The position numbers and the translations under genes were made by a program. Shown piece by piece: positions 16,122 to 25,683 of a DNA stretch of 64,000 nt (position 1 is the stretch's first letter; each line of letters opens with the position of its first letter). The notes beneath the pieces are model-generated. The model worked only from the letters and a program-made list of their open reading frames with translations, was not told the DNA's origin and did not search any database. The stretch comes from Cyclobacteriaceae bacterium (GTDB taxonomy: Bacteria; Bacteroidota; Bacteroidia; Cytophagales; Cyclobacteriaceae): NCBI GenBank assembly GCA_016786495.1, contig JAEUUJ010000025.1, forward strand, positions 1 through 64,000. The letters are read 5' to 3'.

Positions 16122-19100
16122 ATGAAACTAGACTTTATGAAGAAATACTTTACACTGATTCTGGCAACGTTTGTGCTGGCGGGTTATGCGCAAGCGCAGA
16201 CTACACTGCGCGGACGGGTTATTGACACGCAGGGCGAAGGTTTGATCGGGGTGAGCGTGTATCTGAAAGGCTCAACTGTGGGCGGCATCACCGATGTTAA
16301 TGGTAATTATGCGTTACAAGTGCCGGCGGGTGTTTCGGCCAACACGCTTGTTTTCTCATTCATCGGCTACGCAACACAGGAGGTTGCTGTTGAAGGTCGT
16401 TCGGAAATTAATGTAACGCTCGCAGACGATACCCAAACACTTGGTGAGGTGGTGATTACCGGGTACACAGCCGAACAGCGCGATAAAGTAACCGGTGCGG
16501 TGTCAACCGTGAAGCCCGAAGCGTTGCTGCGGGTGCCGGTGCCAACGCTCGATCAGGCGTTGCAGGGCCGTGCTGCCGGGGTTGTTGTTACGCAGAATAC
16601 CGGAGCACCCGGTGAAGGCGTAAGCATTCGCATTCGCGGAGTGGGCTCAATCAACAGTGGTAACTATCCCCTTTATGTTATTGACGGCATTCCCGCGCTG
16701 AATGTGGATGGAATTTCGCTCACCGATATGGCCAGTGTTACGGTTCTGAAAGATGCCAGCGCTTCCGCGATTTACGGAGCACGCGCTGCAAACGGGGTAG
16801 TTATTCTTACCACCAGATCCGGAAAGGGGAAATCTCCACAGATCGAAATCAGAACGCAGTTTGGTGTGCAGTCGCCCTCGCGTTTGATTGACATGGCGAA
16901 CACAAAAGAGTATGTAAAAATTTATAACGAAGCTGCGAATAATGACAACGTTGGTAAAAGCGGCATCTTTCTTCGCCCGCTCATCACTGAGGCAATGGCA
17001 GCGGATTTTGACAATGTTGATTACATCAAAGAGATCATGCAGGATGCGGTGATTCAATCGCACAGCATCACCGCCTCCGGCTCTTCTGGAAAAACCAACT
17101 ACCTGTTATCGGTAAGCTATTTCGATCAGGAAGGTATTATCAAGTCAAGTGCGTACAATCGCCTCACCGGCCGCGCCAATATTGAAACAGAAGTTAAACC
17201 GTGGCTGACCACCGGTATGAACCTGAACATGTCACGTTCAAACCGTGACTTCATTCCCAGCTCGGGTGACGGAGCCGGTGGTAACGGTGGTAGTGTAATT
17301 CGGTATGCATTCTTCCGCACACCAGCCATTCCGGTTTATGATGCGAACGGTGATTTTACAGACAAGCCCGATCTCTACCGGTTCCTGGGCGATGGGTATA
17401 GTCCGGTGGGCATGCTTGCCTACAACCAGAACCACCGCGTGTCCGATCAGCTTTTTGGTAAATTTTATACCCGCATCACACCGATGACGGGGCTGATCTG
17501 GACGACCAACTTTGGGTTCGATATCAATCATCAGAATCAAAGACGGTTCGATCGCAACTGGGGAACTGCAAACCGCATCAACAATCCAAACCGCTTAACC
17601 ATTGCGCAAGCTAATGGCAAAACCTTTACCATCAACAGCGTGCTTACCTACACGAAGTCGTTCGGCAAGAACAATTTCGTGTTTACCCTCGGAGGCGAGT
17701 CGATCAGAAATAATCTCTATGGCGTAGCAGCAACCGACAACAGTTTCCCCGATCAAAAGAAAAGTCTGGTATATCTCGGCAATGGTCAGGGTATCAAAAC
17801 ATCTAACGAAAGTGAAACAAGCAATTCCCTGCTTTCGCTGTTCGGAAAAGTGGGATATGATTTTGATAACCGATACCTGGCTTCCCTGACGTTCCGCAGA
17901 GATGGTTCATCCCGTTTTGGTCCGGATAACCGCTGGGGAAATTTCTATGCCGGTTCATTGGGTTGGCAAATGAAAAGTGAGTCGTTCCTGCAAAATGTTG
18001 ACTGGATTGACGGCTTGCTCGTTCGTGCTGCTTACGGAAGCATCGGTAATCAGGAAATTCCCGACTTCCCGTACCTCGAAGGCGTTGGCAATAACTACAA
18101 CTATCCGTTCGGCAATGTTCAAAGCAACGGCTTTGCCATCAATCAGCTGGGTAACACAAAAGTTAAGTGGGAGTCATCCAATCAGTTCAATGCCGGGTTT
18201 GATTTTGAAATCCTGAACGGAGAGATCTATCTAACATTCGACTACTTCAACAAAGTCACCTCTGATCTGCTCGTGAGTCAGCCGATTCCGCCTTCTGCAG
18301 GTGAAGCCGGTTCGCCCATCGTGAACAACGGAAAAATTGTTAACCGTGGTATTGAAGTGGCCATCAGCCACATTAAAACCATTAACGATTTCCACTACGA
18401 GGTAAATGCAAACTTTGCTACGCTGCACAACGAAGTACTGGCTGTTAATCCGGTTATTCAGGGTGGAGCGATCGGTTCCGACCGCATCACGCTCGTAGAA
18501 AAAGGCTATCCGGTTTCGTCCTTCTATCTCTACGAGATGGAAGGCATTTTCCAGGATGCTGCCGACATCTTCACGCATGCCAACCAGGGCAACGGGATTC
18601 AGCCGGGCGATGTAAAATATAAAGATCAGGATGGTGATGGCTTAATCACCGCAAAAGACCGGGTTCACATTGGAAGTCCCATTCCGGATTTCACAGCAGC
18701 GTTGAACATTAACCTGCGCTACAAGAACTGGGATATGTCGCTCTTCTTCCAGGGCGCGTACGGCCAGGAGATATTCTCGGTATTGAACCGCGACATCGAA
18801 GGATTCTATCGGCCGTTCAATGTTACGCAACGGTATTATGACGAGCACTGGACCGGTCCCGGCACCAGCAACTCGCAGCCGCGTGCATCATGGGATGCAT
18901 CCGGAAATAACACCAAGTTTTCCACGCGTTTTCTGGAAGATGGTTCGTATACGCGTTTGAAAAATCTTCAGATCGGATACTCATTGCCGAGTTCATTTCT
19001 CGAGCGTCATGGTTTCAGTGCCTGCAGAATTTATGTATCCGGTGCAAACCTGTTAACCTTCACGAAGTACGAGGGTGGTATGGATCCGGAAATGACCGTG

Positions 19101-19202
19101 AGCGACAATGCGCTTAACGAAGGCGAACGTTCGGCCGGTATGGATTGGGGTACCTATCCGTCTGCACGATCTTATAACGTAGGTCTTACGCTAACATTTT
19201 AA
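16122..19202 (+). CDS. SusC/RagA family TonB-dependent outer membrane transporter
   Basis: A 1026-residue outer membrane barrel that imports oligosaccharides with its SusD partner, powered by TonB. The signal peptide is best read from the second ATG (16137), MKKYFTLILATFVLAGYAQA. A carboxypeptidase-regulatory-like domain follows (TLRGRVIDTQGEGLIGVSVYL), then the SusC-type motif LGEVVITGY, and the plug with LDQALQGRAAGVVVTQ and SIRIRGVGSINSG. The rest is the 22-strand barrel, ending in aromatic SYNVGLTLTF. The length is normal for a SusC. It is followed directly by susD, with the susD ATG overlapping the stop. Substrate is inferred from the locus: a beta-mannoside-type glycan. Confidence 0.95.
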   Translation: MKLDFMKKYFTLILATFVLAGYAQAQTTLRGRVIDTQGEGLIGVSVYLKGSTVGGITDVNGNYALQVPAGVSANTLVFSFIGYATQEVAVEGRSEINVTLADDTQTLGEVVITGYTAEQRDKVTGAVSTVKPEALLRVPVPTLDQALQGRAAGVVVTQNTGAPGEGVSIRIRGVGSINSGNYPLYVIDGIPALNVDGISLTDMASVTVLKDASASAIYGARAANGVVILTTRSGKGKSPQIEIRTQFGVQSPSRLIDMANTKEYVKIYNEAANNDNVGKSGIFLRPLITEAMAADFDNVDYIKEIMQDAVIQSHSITASGSSGKTNYLLSVSYFDQEGIIKSSAYNRLTGRANIETEVKPWLTTGMNLNMSRSNRDFIPSSGDGAGGNGGSVIRYAFFRTPAIPVYDANGDFTDKPDLYRFLGDGYSPVGMLAYNQNHRVSDQLFGKFYTRITPMTGLIWTTNFGFDINHQNQRRFDRNWGTANRINNPNRLTIAQANGKTFTINSVLTYTKSFGKNNFVFTLGGESIRNNLYGVAATDNSFPDQKKSLVYLGNGQGIKTSNESETSNSLLSLFGKVGYDFDNRYLASLTFRRDGSSRFGPDNRWGNFYAGSLGWQMKSESFLQNVDWIDGLLVRAAYGSIGNQEIPDFPYLEGVGNNYNYPFGNVQSNGFAINQLGNTKVKWESSNQFNAGFDFEILNGEIYLTFDYFNKVTSDLLVSQPIPPSAGEAGSPIVNNGKIVNRGIEVAISHIKTINDFHYEVNANFATLHNEVLAVNPVIQGGAIGSDRITLVEKGYPVSSFYLYEMEGIFQDAADIFTHANQGNGIQPGDVKYKDQDGDGLITAKDRVHIGSPIPDFTAALNINLRYKNWDMSLFFQGAYGQEIFSVLNRDIEGFYRPFNVTQRYYDEHWTGPGTSNSQPRASWDASGNNTKFSTRFLEDGSYTRLKNLQIGYSLPSSFLERHGFSACRIYVSGANLLTFTKYEGGMDPEMTVSDNALNEGERSAGMDWGTYPSARSYNVGLTLTF

Positions 19203-20701
19203 TGACGACAGCTATGAAAAACGTATATAAAACAATTTTCTTTTTAGCGCTGATCGGAATCACGTCAGCATGCGCTGATTTCCTGGACGAGACACCGAAA
19301 GGACGATACACGACTGAAAATTTCTACAAGACCGAAGAACATGCCCTGTTGGCGATTACCGGGGTTTACAACAAAGCTTCGTTCGTTTCCACCAACAATG
19401 CGTTGTGGGTATTTGGTGACGTAGCTTCTGATGATGCGGTGAAAGGTGGGGCGGCAGGTGACCAGAGTGAGATCCAGTTCCTGGAAGAGTTCAATTATTC
19501 TGCCAACAACGGATTTCTGCTTAAAATCTGGAGTCAGTACTACGAAGGTATTACCCGCGCGAATTATCTCCTGTATTATGCAGATAACATTGAGATGGAT
19601 GCCGACCTGAAAGCCAGGATTCTCGGAGAAGCGAAGTTCATGCGGGCTTTTTTCTACTTCAACCTCGTCAATATTTTCGGTGAGATTCCTTTAAAGACTC
19701 AGCCTCCGTTGAACTCCAGCCTGATTAATGTTGGCAAGTCATCGGTAGATGCGGTGTATGCGCAAATTGAAGAAGACCTGCTTGATGCAACCGAAGTGTT
19801 GGACGCAGAATATTCAGGAACCGATGTGGGTCGTGCAACGCAAGGTGCTGCGTGGGGTTTGCTGGCAAAGGCCAGATTGTATCAGGAGCACTGGCAGGAA
19901 GCGCTTGATGCGATTCAGTCGCTGGAAGATTTGGGCATCTACAGCCTGCAGCCGGTTTATAAAAACAATTTCATCGATTCCACGCAGAATAACAGCGAAT
20001 CAATTTTCGAGATTCAGCATGAAAGCGGACAAATACCCAAACTCGGAAGTCATTTAAACCAGTGGTTCGGTGCGCCTGATGATAACGGGTATGCATTTGA
20101 TGTTCCGCTGCAGGATTTTGTGGACGAGTTTGAGGTAACCGCTGGTGACGTGGTTGATCCGCGCCTCGACTACACGGTTGGCCAGGCGGGTCAGAACTGG
20201 ATCAATGGCGAGCCCTTCGATCCGACATGGTCTGCCACCGGCTATTTGCAGAAGAAACATGTACAACCGCTGCGTGAAGAACCGATCATTGGCGATGCCG
20301 GGCTGAACTATGTGTACATGCGCTATGCCGACATTCTGCTCATGAAAGCAGAAGCACTGAACGAACTCAACCGCGCGGCCGAAGCGATCGTTCCGCTGAA
20401 TGAAGTACGCAAGCGTGCACGTGAAAGCTATTTGTATGATTTGGATCTGCCGGGTGCAGGATCGGTTCCGGCCAATCTGTTACCGGATGTTCCTGCTACC
20501 TCGCAGGCCTCGGTGCGCAATGCTATCCGCCACGAGCGCAGGGTAGAACTCGGGTTTGAATTCCATCGCTTTTTCGATTTGATGCGATATGGCGCAGCTA
20601 CGGCTGAAGCTGCGTTATCCGATACGGATTTTGATTATGCAACCGAGCGCTACTTCCCGATCCCGCAGGCGGAAGTAGATGCCAACACCGCCATTGAGTA
20701 A
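19202..20701 (+). CDS. SusD/RagB family glycan-binding outer membrane lipoprotein
   Basis: A 499-residue surface lipoprotein that caps the SusC barrel and binds glycan. The ATG at 19202 overlaps the susC stop, but the ATG at 19214 gives the better signal, MKNVYKTIFFLALIGITSAC, with lipobox TSAC. The mature start ADFLDETPKGRYTTENFYKTEE is a classic SusD beginning. The TPR-like core includes GEAKFMRAFFYFNLVNIFGEIPL (about residues 140-162), and the later part has YVYMRYADILLMKAEALNEL, NEVRKRA and RHERRVELGFEFHRFFDLMRYG. All are standard SusD motifs. It pairs with the preceding SusC. Confidence 0.95.
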   Translation: MTTAMKNVYKTIFFLALIGITSACADFLDETPKGRYTTENFYKTEEHALLAITGVYNKASFVSTNNALWVFGDVASDDAVKGGAAGDQSEIQFLEEFNYSANNGFLLKIWSQYYEGITRANYLLYYADNIEMDADLKARILGEAKFMRAFFYFNLVNIFGEIPLKTQPPLNSSLINVGKSSVDAVYAQIEEDLLDATEVLDAEYSGTDVGRATQGAAWGLLAKARLYQEHWQEALDAIQSLEDLGIYSLQPVYKNNFIDSTQNNSESIFEIQHESGQIPKLGSHLNQWFGAPDDNGYAFDVPLQDFVDEFEVTAGDVVDPRLDYTVGQAGQNWINGEPFDPTWSATGYLQKKHVQPLREEPIIGDAGLNYVYMRYADILLMKAEALNELNRAAEAIVPLNEVRKRARESYLYDLDLPGAGSVPANLLPDVPATSQASVRNAIRHERRVELGFEFHRFFDLMRYGAATAEAALSDTDFDYATERYFPIPQAEVDANTAIE

Positions 20702-20755
20702 GTAACCGTAAACAATAAATAATAAACAATAACAATTAAACTTTAATAAATAACT

Positions 20756-21829
20756 ATGAAAACGAAGATCAAATTATTGCTCTCCTTCGCGGTCATCCTG
20801 AGTGCAGGATTTATGGCCGCCTGTTCGGACGATGATGGCGGAAAGAAGAGTGCTGACAAGGAAACACTTCTGGCCAGCATCGTGGAAGCTCAAGCACTGT
20901 TAGACAACACGGAAGAGGGAACTTCTGATGGACAGTACCTCGTAGGTTCTCAGGCTGCCCTGACGACAGCGGTAACTGCCGCTGCTGCTATTGCAGCGGA
21001 TGATAATGCAACACAAACGGAAGTGGACAACGCCAACGTAAACTTGCAGGCAGCGATCACTACGTACGAAGGGAAGATCATCACACCGATTGCAGCGGCC
21101 AACCTGATGGCTCACTGGAAGTTCGATGAGGGAACCGGTACAACGGCCAGCGATGCGTCTGACAACAACCATGATGGTACATTCAAAACCGGCCATTCTT
21201 TCTGGGGTGCGGGCAATCCAGCCTGGTCAACTGACCGGTATGGCAATGCAAACAAAGCGATCTATTTCAATGCCGGTGCAAACATCGAAGTTCCGTACAG
21301 CACACAGTTGAATCCTGAAACGATGACTATCTCGTTGTGGATGAAGCAGGATGTAAACACACCTATCCTGAACAACCAGTATATGGTAGCGATGAATCGT
21401 TGGAACGGATGGAAACTCAACATGCAGGATAGCCCTAAGGCTTTCATGACTGTAAAAGCTGATGTTGCAGGAAGTGAAAACCCTGCGTACTACGATCGCG
21501 ATAACGCAGATCCGGTTCTTACACAAGGCGCCTGGTATCACGTTGTCGTTACATTCGGTGGTGGTCACATGATCTTCTACGTAAACGGTGTTAAAGTAAA
21601 AGATTGGGATAACACACCCGGAACTGGTATCGATATTTCCGCAAACCCGATTAACCTGACCATTGGCCAGGATTTGCCGACTGACAAGTACACTGCAACA
21701 GAAGGTGATTTCTATGTTAACTGGGGCGGATACTTTAAAGGTGTTCTGGATGAAGTACGTATCTACAACACCCCGCTTACAGAAACTCAGGTTACTACAT
21801 TGTATAACATTGAGAAACCTCTTGAGTAA
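20756..21829 (+). CDS. Surface lipoprotein with helical spacer and LamG-type domain, likely glycan-binding
   Basis: A 357-residue lipoprotein with a signal ending FMAAC (Cys23). SDDDGGK follows; an acidic stretch after the Cys is typical of surface-exported lipoproteins in this phylum. A helical FIVAR-like spacer (about 35-110, AQALLDNTEEGTSDGQ to NVNLQAAITTYEGK) comes next. Then there is a LamG/concanavalin-like jelly-roll domain with MAHWKFDEGTGTTASDASDN, IEVPYSTQLNPETMTISLWM and VLDEVRIYNTPLTETQV. Such proteins bind glycan at the surface beside SusCD. It sits 54 bp after susD behind an A/T-rich leader, and a hairpin follows it. Binding is inferred from position; no ligand can be named. Confidence 0.85.
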   Translation: MKTKIKLLLSFAVILSAGFMAACSDDDGGKKSADKETLLASIVEAQALLDNTEEGTSDGQYLVGSQAALTTAVTAAAAIAADDNATQTEVDNANVNLQAAITTYEGKIITPIAAANLMAHWKFDEGTGTTASDASDNNHDGTFKTGHSFWGAGNPAWSTDRYGNANKAIYFNAGANIEVPYSTQLNPETMTISLWMKQDVNTPILNNQYMVAMNRWNGWKLNMQDSPKAFMTVKADVAGSENPAYYDRDNADPVLTQGAWYHVVVTFGGGHMIFYVNGVKVKDWDNTPGTGIDISANPINLTIGQDLPTDKYTATEGDFYVNWGGYFKGVLDEVRIYNTPLTETQVTTLYNIEKPLE

Positions 21830-21852
21830 CAATTTTTTTGGTTAGCTGTTGT

Positions 21853-21900
21853 GCATCACCCTGGAGGGAAACCTTCGGGGTGATTGCATTTTAAAATTTT
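21853..21900 (+). terminator. Hairpin after the LamG lipoprotein, terminator or attenuator
   Basis: GCATCACCC (21853-21861) pairs with GGGTGATTGC (21878-21887) with one bulged base, and a T-rich run follows. It separates the SusCD/LamG genes from the type IX-secreted enzyme. It may lower expression of the distal genes rather than end the operon. Confidence 0.5.
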
Positions 21901-21912
21901 TCTGTAACGATC

Positions 21913-24900
21913 ATGAAGTACGTTTTTTTAGTTGTGTTTAGCTGTATCGTGTTCTTGGGCGCGGCCCAGACCGGTCAACTCACCATCAACCGGGTTTCCC
22001 AAATGCCCGATTTGCCGGCACCGTATGTCATGCGCGACTGGAAAGATGTAGCTGTTAAGTATGATCAGTTTATTTATGTAACCCCGCACACGGGTGAGCA
22101 CTTTCCGCTAATCGGAACGCGTACACCTGTCAACTATCCATCCATCACACCCATTGCGCTCGATACGTACATCGGTTCGCCCAGCACCACACAAGCCGAA
22201 GGTATTAACATCATTCCTTCCATGGTTGGTGCTACACTCGTAGGCGTGAACAAAGCGAATCAGGGTGGAATCAACTGGGTAGAGAAAACCAAAGACTTCT
22301 TTAATAAAGCAAATGGTCAGAATGTATACCTCAACGGAACCAATACCGGAAGCGGTGGCGACTGGTGGTATGACGTGATGCCCAATATCTTCTTTTATCA
22401 ACTATACAGTCAGTATCCTTCCATCAGCGATTATCCGACACAGTTCGTTTCGGTGGCCGATCGATGGCTGGCTGCTGTAAACGCCATGGGCGGAAACACA
22501 GCACCGTGGAATGTGCCGGATATGAATTATCGTGCTTGGAACCTCGCCACCATGACCGGCAAAACCGATGGTGTGCATGAACCGGAAGCCGCAGGCGGAA
22601 TAGGTTGGTTGTTATACCACGCCTACCTGGAAACAGGTGAAAAAAAATATTTAAACGGAGCGCAACAGTCGCTCGAATTTCTTTCTTCTTTAAACTCAAA
22701 TCCCTCGTATGAATTGCAGCTTCCCTACGGGGCATTTGTGGCGGCAAAAATGAATGCCGAACAAGGCACATCGTATGATGTTCCAAAAATTTTGAATTGG
22801 TGCTTCGACCGTGGCCCATTGCGCGGCTGGGGTACCATCAAAGGCCAGTGGGATGGCAAAGATGTTAGCGGACTAATCGGTGAAGCCAACGATGGCGGCA
22901 ATGATTATGCGTTTGCACTTAACGGGTTTCAGCAGGCAGCCGCACTGGTACCGTTAATGAAATATGACAAGCGTTTTACGCGCGACCTTGCCAAGTGGGC
23001 GCTGAACCTCGCCAATGCAAGCCGGTTTTTTTACCGGCCGTATCCCAGCAGTCAGGATGATTTTACCTGGAGTGCCACCCACGACCCGGATGCTGTTATC
23101 GCTTACGAAGCGTTGAAAGAACGCGATAGTCACAATGGTAACTTGCTGTTACGTGCAACAGGCGATGCAAAACGAAACAATTGGGCGGCTACAAATTTGG
23201 GCTTGTACGGCTCTTCCAGCGTAGGGTACCTCGCGGCAGTGATCAATACAACTGACGTAGACGGCATTTTGTTGCTCGATGTAAACAAAACAGATTTCTT
23301 TCTCGGGAATGCCTATCCAACATACGCGTTGTATAATCCTTACACGCAGGACAAAGTAGTTACGATTACACTTCCGTCAGGCACGCATGATATTTATGAT
23401 GCACTTTCCGAAACAACGATTAAAACTTCGGTGAGTGGTTCCACTACGATCACCGTGAAAGCTGATGAAGCCGTGTTGCTGACCTATGTTCCGGCCGGCA
23501 CTTCGCTTGTTCCGGAAAACGGAAAGCTGTTAGCCAATGGCATCATAGTTGACTATCACTATGGGTATGATTTTACGCCCGACCTGCGCATCAAAGCGCT
23601 GGGTGTTGCGAACACGAACGTAGAATTCGGTCAGGCGGTACCTGTTTATCTCACCGTTGAAAATGCCGCAGGTGCTGTAAGCTATGCCTGGCAAGATGAT
23701 CAGGGATCGCAAGGAACCTTTACTGCTCCAACCTTCACCTGGACAGCGCCCGCCATTGCAGGTGAAAATGTTTTGGTTGTTGAGGTGACATCAGGCGGAA
23801 AAACCGTAACCGACAGCATCGTGTTTACGGTAGTCGAAAGTATTCCGGAACCTCCGGTCATTTCATCGATCACGTCAGAAAATCTTTGGCAGCCTGCGGG
23901 AAGTCAGGTAGTTTTTACGTGTGCCGTTACCGATGACGAAGATGCAATCAATGCGTTGCAATTCGAATGGACCGTCACGGGAGGAACGGTTGTATCGCAG
24001 AATGGTGCTACGCTCACCTGGCAGGCACCCGCTACAGAAGGCATCCACCAGATCACATGCGAGGTTACCGATCAGGATAATCTGACGGCTACAAAAGCAA
24101 TTTCCGTCCTTGTAAAAAAAGACGGCAGTGAAGAAACGCCCGTGCTTGCGTACTATCCGCTTGACGGGGATACGAAAGACTACAGTGGAAATGAATTCAA
24201 CGCAACGATGCAGGGTGTTGATCAAACAACGGATGCCCGGGGCGAACAAGGGAAAGCCTATTCGTTCAATTCAGGATCGGACCTGATCTCGGTACCCAAT
24301 GCATCAACCTTGAATTTTCAGGACAAGATCACACTTTCGTTTTGGGTGAAGGCCGCTTCCATTCCCGAGGAAACATTTGTGCTTTCCCACGGAAGCTGGG
24401 AACAGCGCTGGAAAGTTTCGATCACGCCCACCGGCCGGTTACGCTGGACGGTAAAAACGAATTCCGCTACACGCGACCTCGACAGTTCATTCCCGCTTAC
24501 GCTAAACCAGTATTATCATTTCACGGTGGTGTATTCCGCCTATTCGATGGAACTGTATGCCGATGGTGAACTCGATGGGTTTATCCCGCATTCGGGTTCG
24601 ATGGGCACTACCTCCAATTCATTGACGTTCGGACGCAAGGACTCGGGGGAATCAAATTACTTTTTGCGTGGTGTGCTGGATGAAGTTCGTATCTACCATG
24701 CCATTGTTCCGCCGAACGAGATCAGTACATTAAAAGATAAGTGGTTTGAGCTTGTTACGGGTGTTGAAGATGGGGGCGTTAGGGTGTCTGTATACCCAAA
24801 TCCATCGACCGGAATTATTAATGTTGAAAGTAGTGCTGCGATATCCGATTTGAGTGTATTTGATATGACCGGAAGAAACGTGCGGATTACGAATCAAAGT

Positions 24901-25008
24901 CAAAATCAGCTGTCGTCACAATTTACAGTTCATGCACAGCCTGGAATGTTCCTTCTCAAGGTGAAGTTGGGAGCAAAAATGATTGTCAGAAAGATTGTCA
25001 TCCAATAA
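21913..25008 (+). CDS. Large type IX-secreted protein: uncharacterised catalytic-like domain, Ig-like domains, LamG, sorting domain
   Basis: A 1031-residue secreted protein, signal MKYVFLVVFSCIVFLGAAQ. Residues about 20-540 are homologous to the lipoprotein at 14254 (QLTINRVSQMPDLPAPYVMRDW, GDWWYDVMPNIFFYQ, LVGVNKANQGGINWV, LRGWGTIKGQWDG, DYAFALNGFQQ, LVPLMKYDKRF, NASRFFYRPY). Two Ig/PKD-like domains (about 555-740) follow, then a LamG-like jelly roll (745-930, LDEVRIYHAIVPPNEI) and a type IX secretion C-terminal domain starting VYPNPSTGIINVESSA. The arrangement of catalytic-like domain plus binding domains plus sorting signal suggests a cell-surface or released enzyme that attacks the glycan. 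No known enzyme family was recognised. Confidence 0.8.
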   Translation: MKYVFLVVFSCIVFLGAAQTGQLTINRVSQMPDLPAPYVMRDWKDVAVKYDQFIYVTPHTGEHFPLIGTRTPVNYPSITPIALDTYIGSPSTTQAEGINIIPSMVGATLVGVNKANQGGINWVEKTKDFFNKANGQNVYLNGTNTGSGGDWWYDVMPNIFFYQLYSQYPSISDYPTQFVSVADRWLAAVNAMGGNTAPWNVPDMNYRAWNLATMTGKTDGVHEPEAAGGIGWLLYHAYLETGEKKYLNGAQQSLEFLSSLNSNPSYELQLPYGAFVAAKMNAEQGTSYDVPKILNWCFDRGPLRGWGTIKGQWDGKDVSGLIGEANDGGNDYAFALNGFQQAAALVPLMKYDKRFTRDLAKWALNLANASRFFYRPYPSSQDDFTWSATHDPDAVIAYEALKERDSHNGNLLLRATGDAKRNNWAATNLGLYGSSSVGYLAAVINTTDVDGILLLDVNKTDFFLGNAYPTYALYNPYTQDKVVTITLPSGTHDIYDALSETTIKTSVSGSTTITVKADEAVLLTYVPAGTSLVPENGKLLANGIIVDYHYGYDFTPDLRIKALGVANTNVEFGQAVPVYLTVENAAGAVSYAWQDDQGSQGTFTAPTFTWTAPAIAGENVLVVEVTSGGKTVTDSIVFTVVESIPEPPVISSITSENLWQPAGSQVVFTCAVTDDEDAINALQFEWTVTGGTVVSQNGATLTWQAPATEGIHQITCEVTDQDNLTATKAISVLVKKDGSEETPVLAYYPLDGDTKDYSGNEFNATMQGVDQTTDARGEQGKAYSFNSGSDLISVPNASTLNFQDKITLSFWVKAASIPEETFVLSHGSWEQRWKVSITPTGRLRWTVKTNSATRDLDSSFPLTLNQYYHFTVVYSAYSMELYADGELDGFIPHSGSMGTTSNSLTFGRKDSGESNYFLRGVLDEVRIYHAIVPPNEISTLKDKWFELVTGVEDGGVRVSVYPNPSTGIINVESSAAISDLSVFDMTGRNVRITNQSQNQLSSQFTVHAQPGMFLLKVKLGAKMIVRKIVIQ

Positions 25009-25013
25009 AAACA

Positions 25014-25664
25014 ATGTTAAATATGAAGATTTGGCTTGCCGCAGTCATTTTGTATGCACTGACAGCACTGTCGTTGCATGCCCAAGATACCACACGATTT
25101 GAGTTTAGGCGTGATTTGGGTTTTAGTACAAATATCATCTTCAACGAAATTTTTGAAAGTTCTGGCGCTCCGGTAGCGATTATGCTGAAAACGTATAACA
25201 AACCCGGTCGTGCGATGCGATATGGCGTAAATTTAAACGTATCGTGGAACGATGCTTCGGGAGATGCTGACTATTCCACTGCCAACCAGATTGGCTTGGG
25301 AATCGTGATCGGTAAAGAGTTTCAGCAAAAGATTGGCAAATCGTGGGTGTGGTATTATGGAGTGGACGTTATACCCGGTTTATCTTATTATAAGTATGAG
25401 TCATATCTTAATAAGGATCAAACTTCCGGACTAAAACGAACATCGGTTGGGTTTATAGGACGTCCTTTTCTGGCGGTCCGATTTGATATCAATGCACGAC
25501 TTTATGTGAGTGCTGAAGCCAGCTTTAATATAAATTACCGCTACTCGAAAACAACGCTTTACTTTTTTAACCCGGATTCCACGGAACACCTTGATGGTCA
25601 CGGCCTCGCCCTGAATACGACACCAGCTTCAGGAATTTTTATCTTTTATAGATTTAATAAGTAG
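25014..25664 (+). CDS. Small outer membrane beta-barrel protein
   Basis: A 216-residue protein with a signal peptide (best from the ATG at 25023, MKIWLAAVILYALTALSLHA). The mature part alternates polar and hydrophobic residues in strand-like segments with aromatic belts (MRYGVNLNVSW, WVWYYGVDVIPGLSYYKYES, LYVSAEASFNINYRYS), as in 8- to 10-strand outer membrane barrels, and it ends in the strand GIFIFYRFNK. It is 5 bases after the type IX-secreted protein gene and 19 bases before the ROK kinase gene. I recognise no specific family. A structural or transport role in the glycan locus is only an inference from position. Confidence 0.7.
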   Translation: MLNMKIWLAAVILYALTALSLHAQDTTRFEFRRDLGFSTNIIFNEIFESSGAPVAIMLKTYNKPGRAMRYGVNLNVSWNDASGDADYSTANQIGLGIVIGKEFQQKIGKSWVWYYGVDVIPGLSYYKYESYLNKDQTSGLKRTSVGFIGRPFLAVRFDINARLYVSAEASFNINYRYSKTTLYFFNPDSTEHLDGHGLALNTTPASGIFIFYRFNK

Positions 25665-25683
25665 CTTTGGGTTTTTTGATTTT

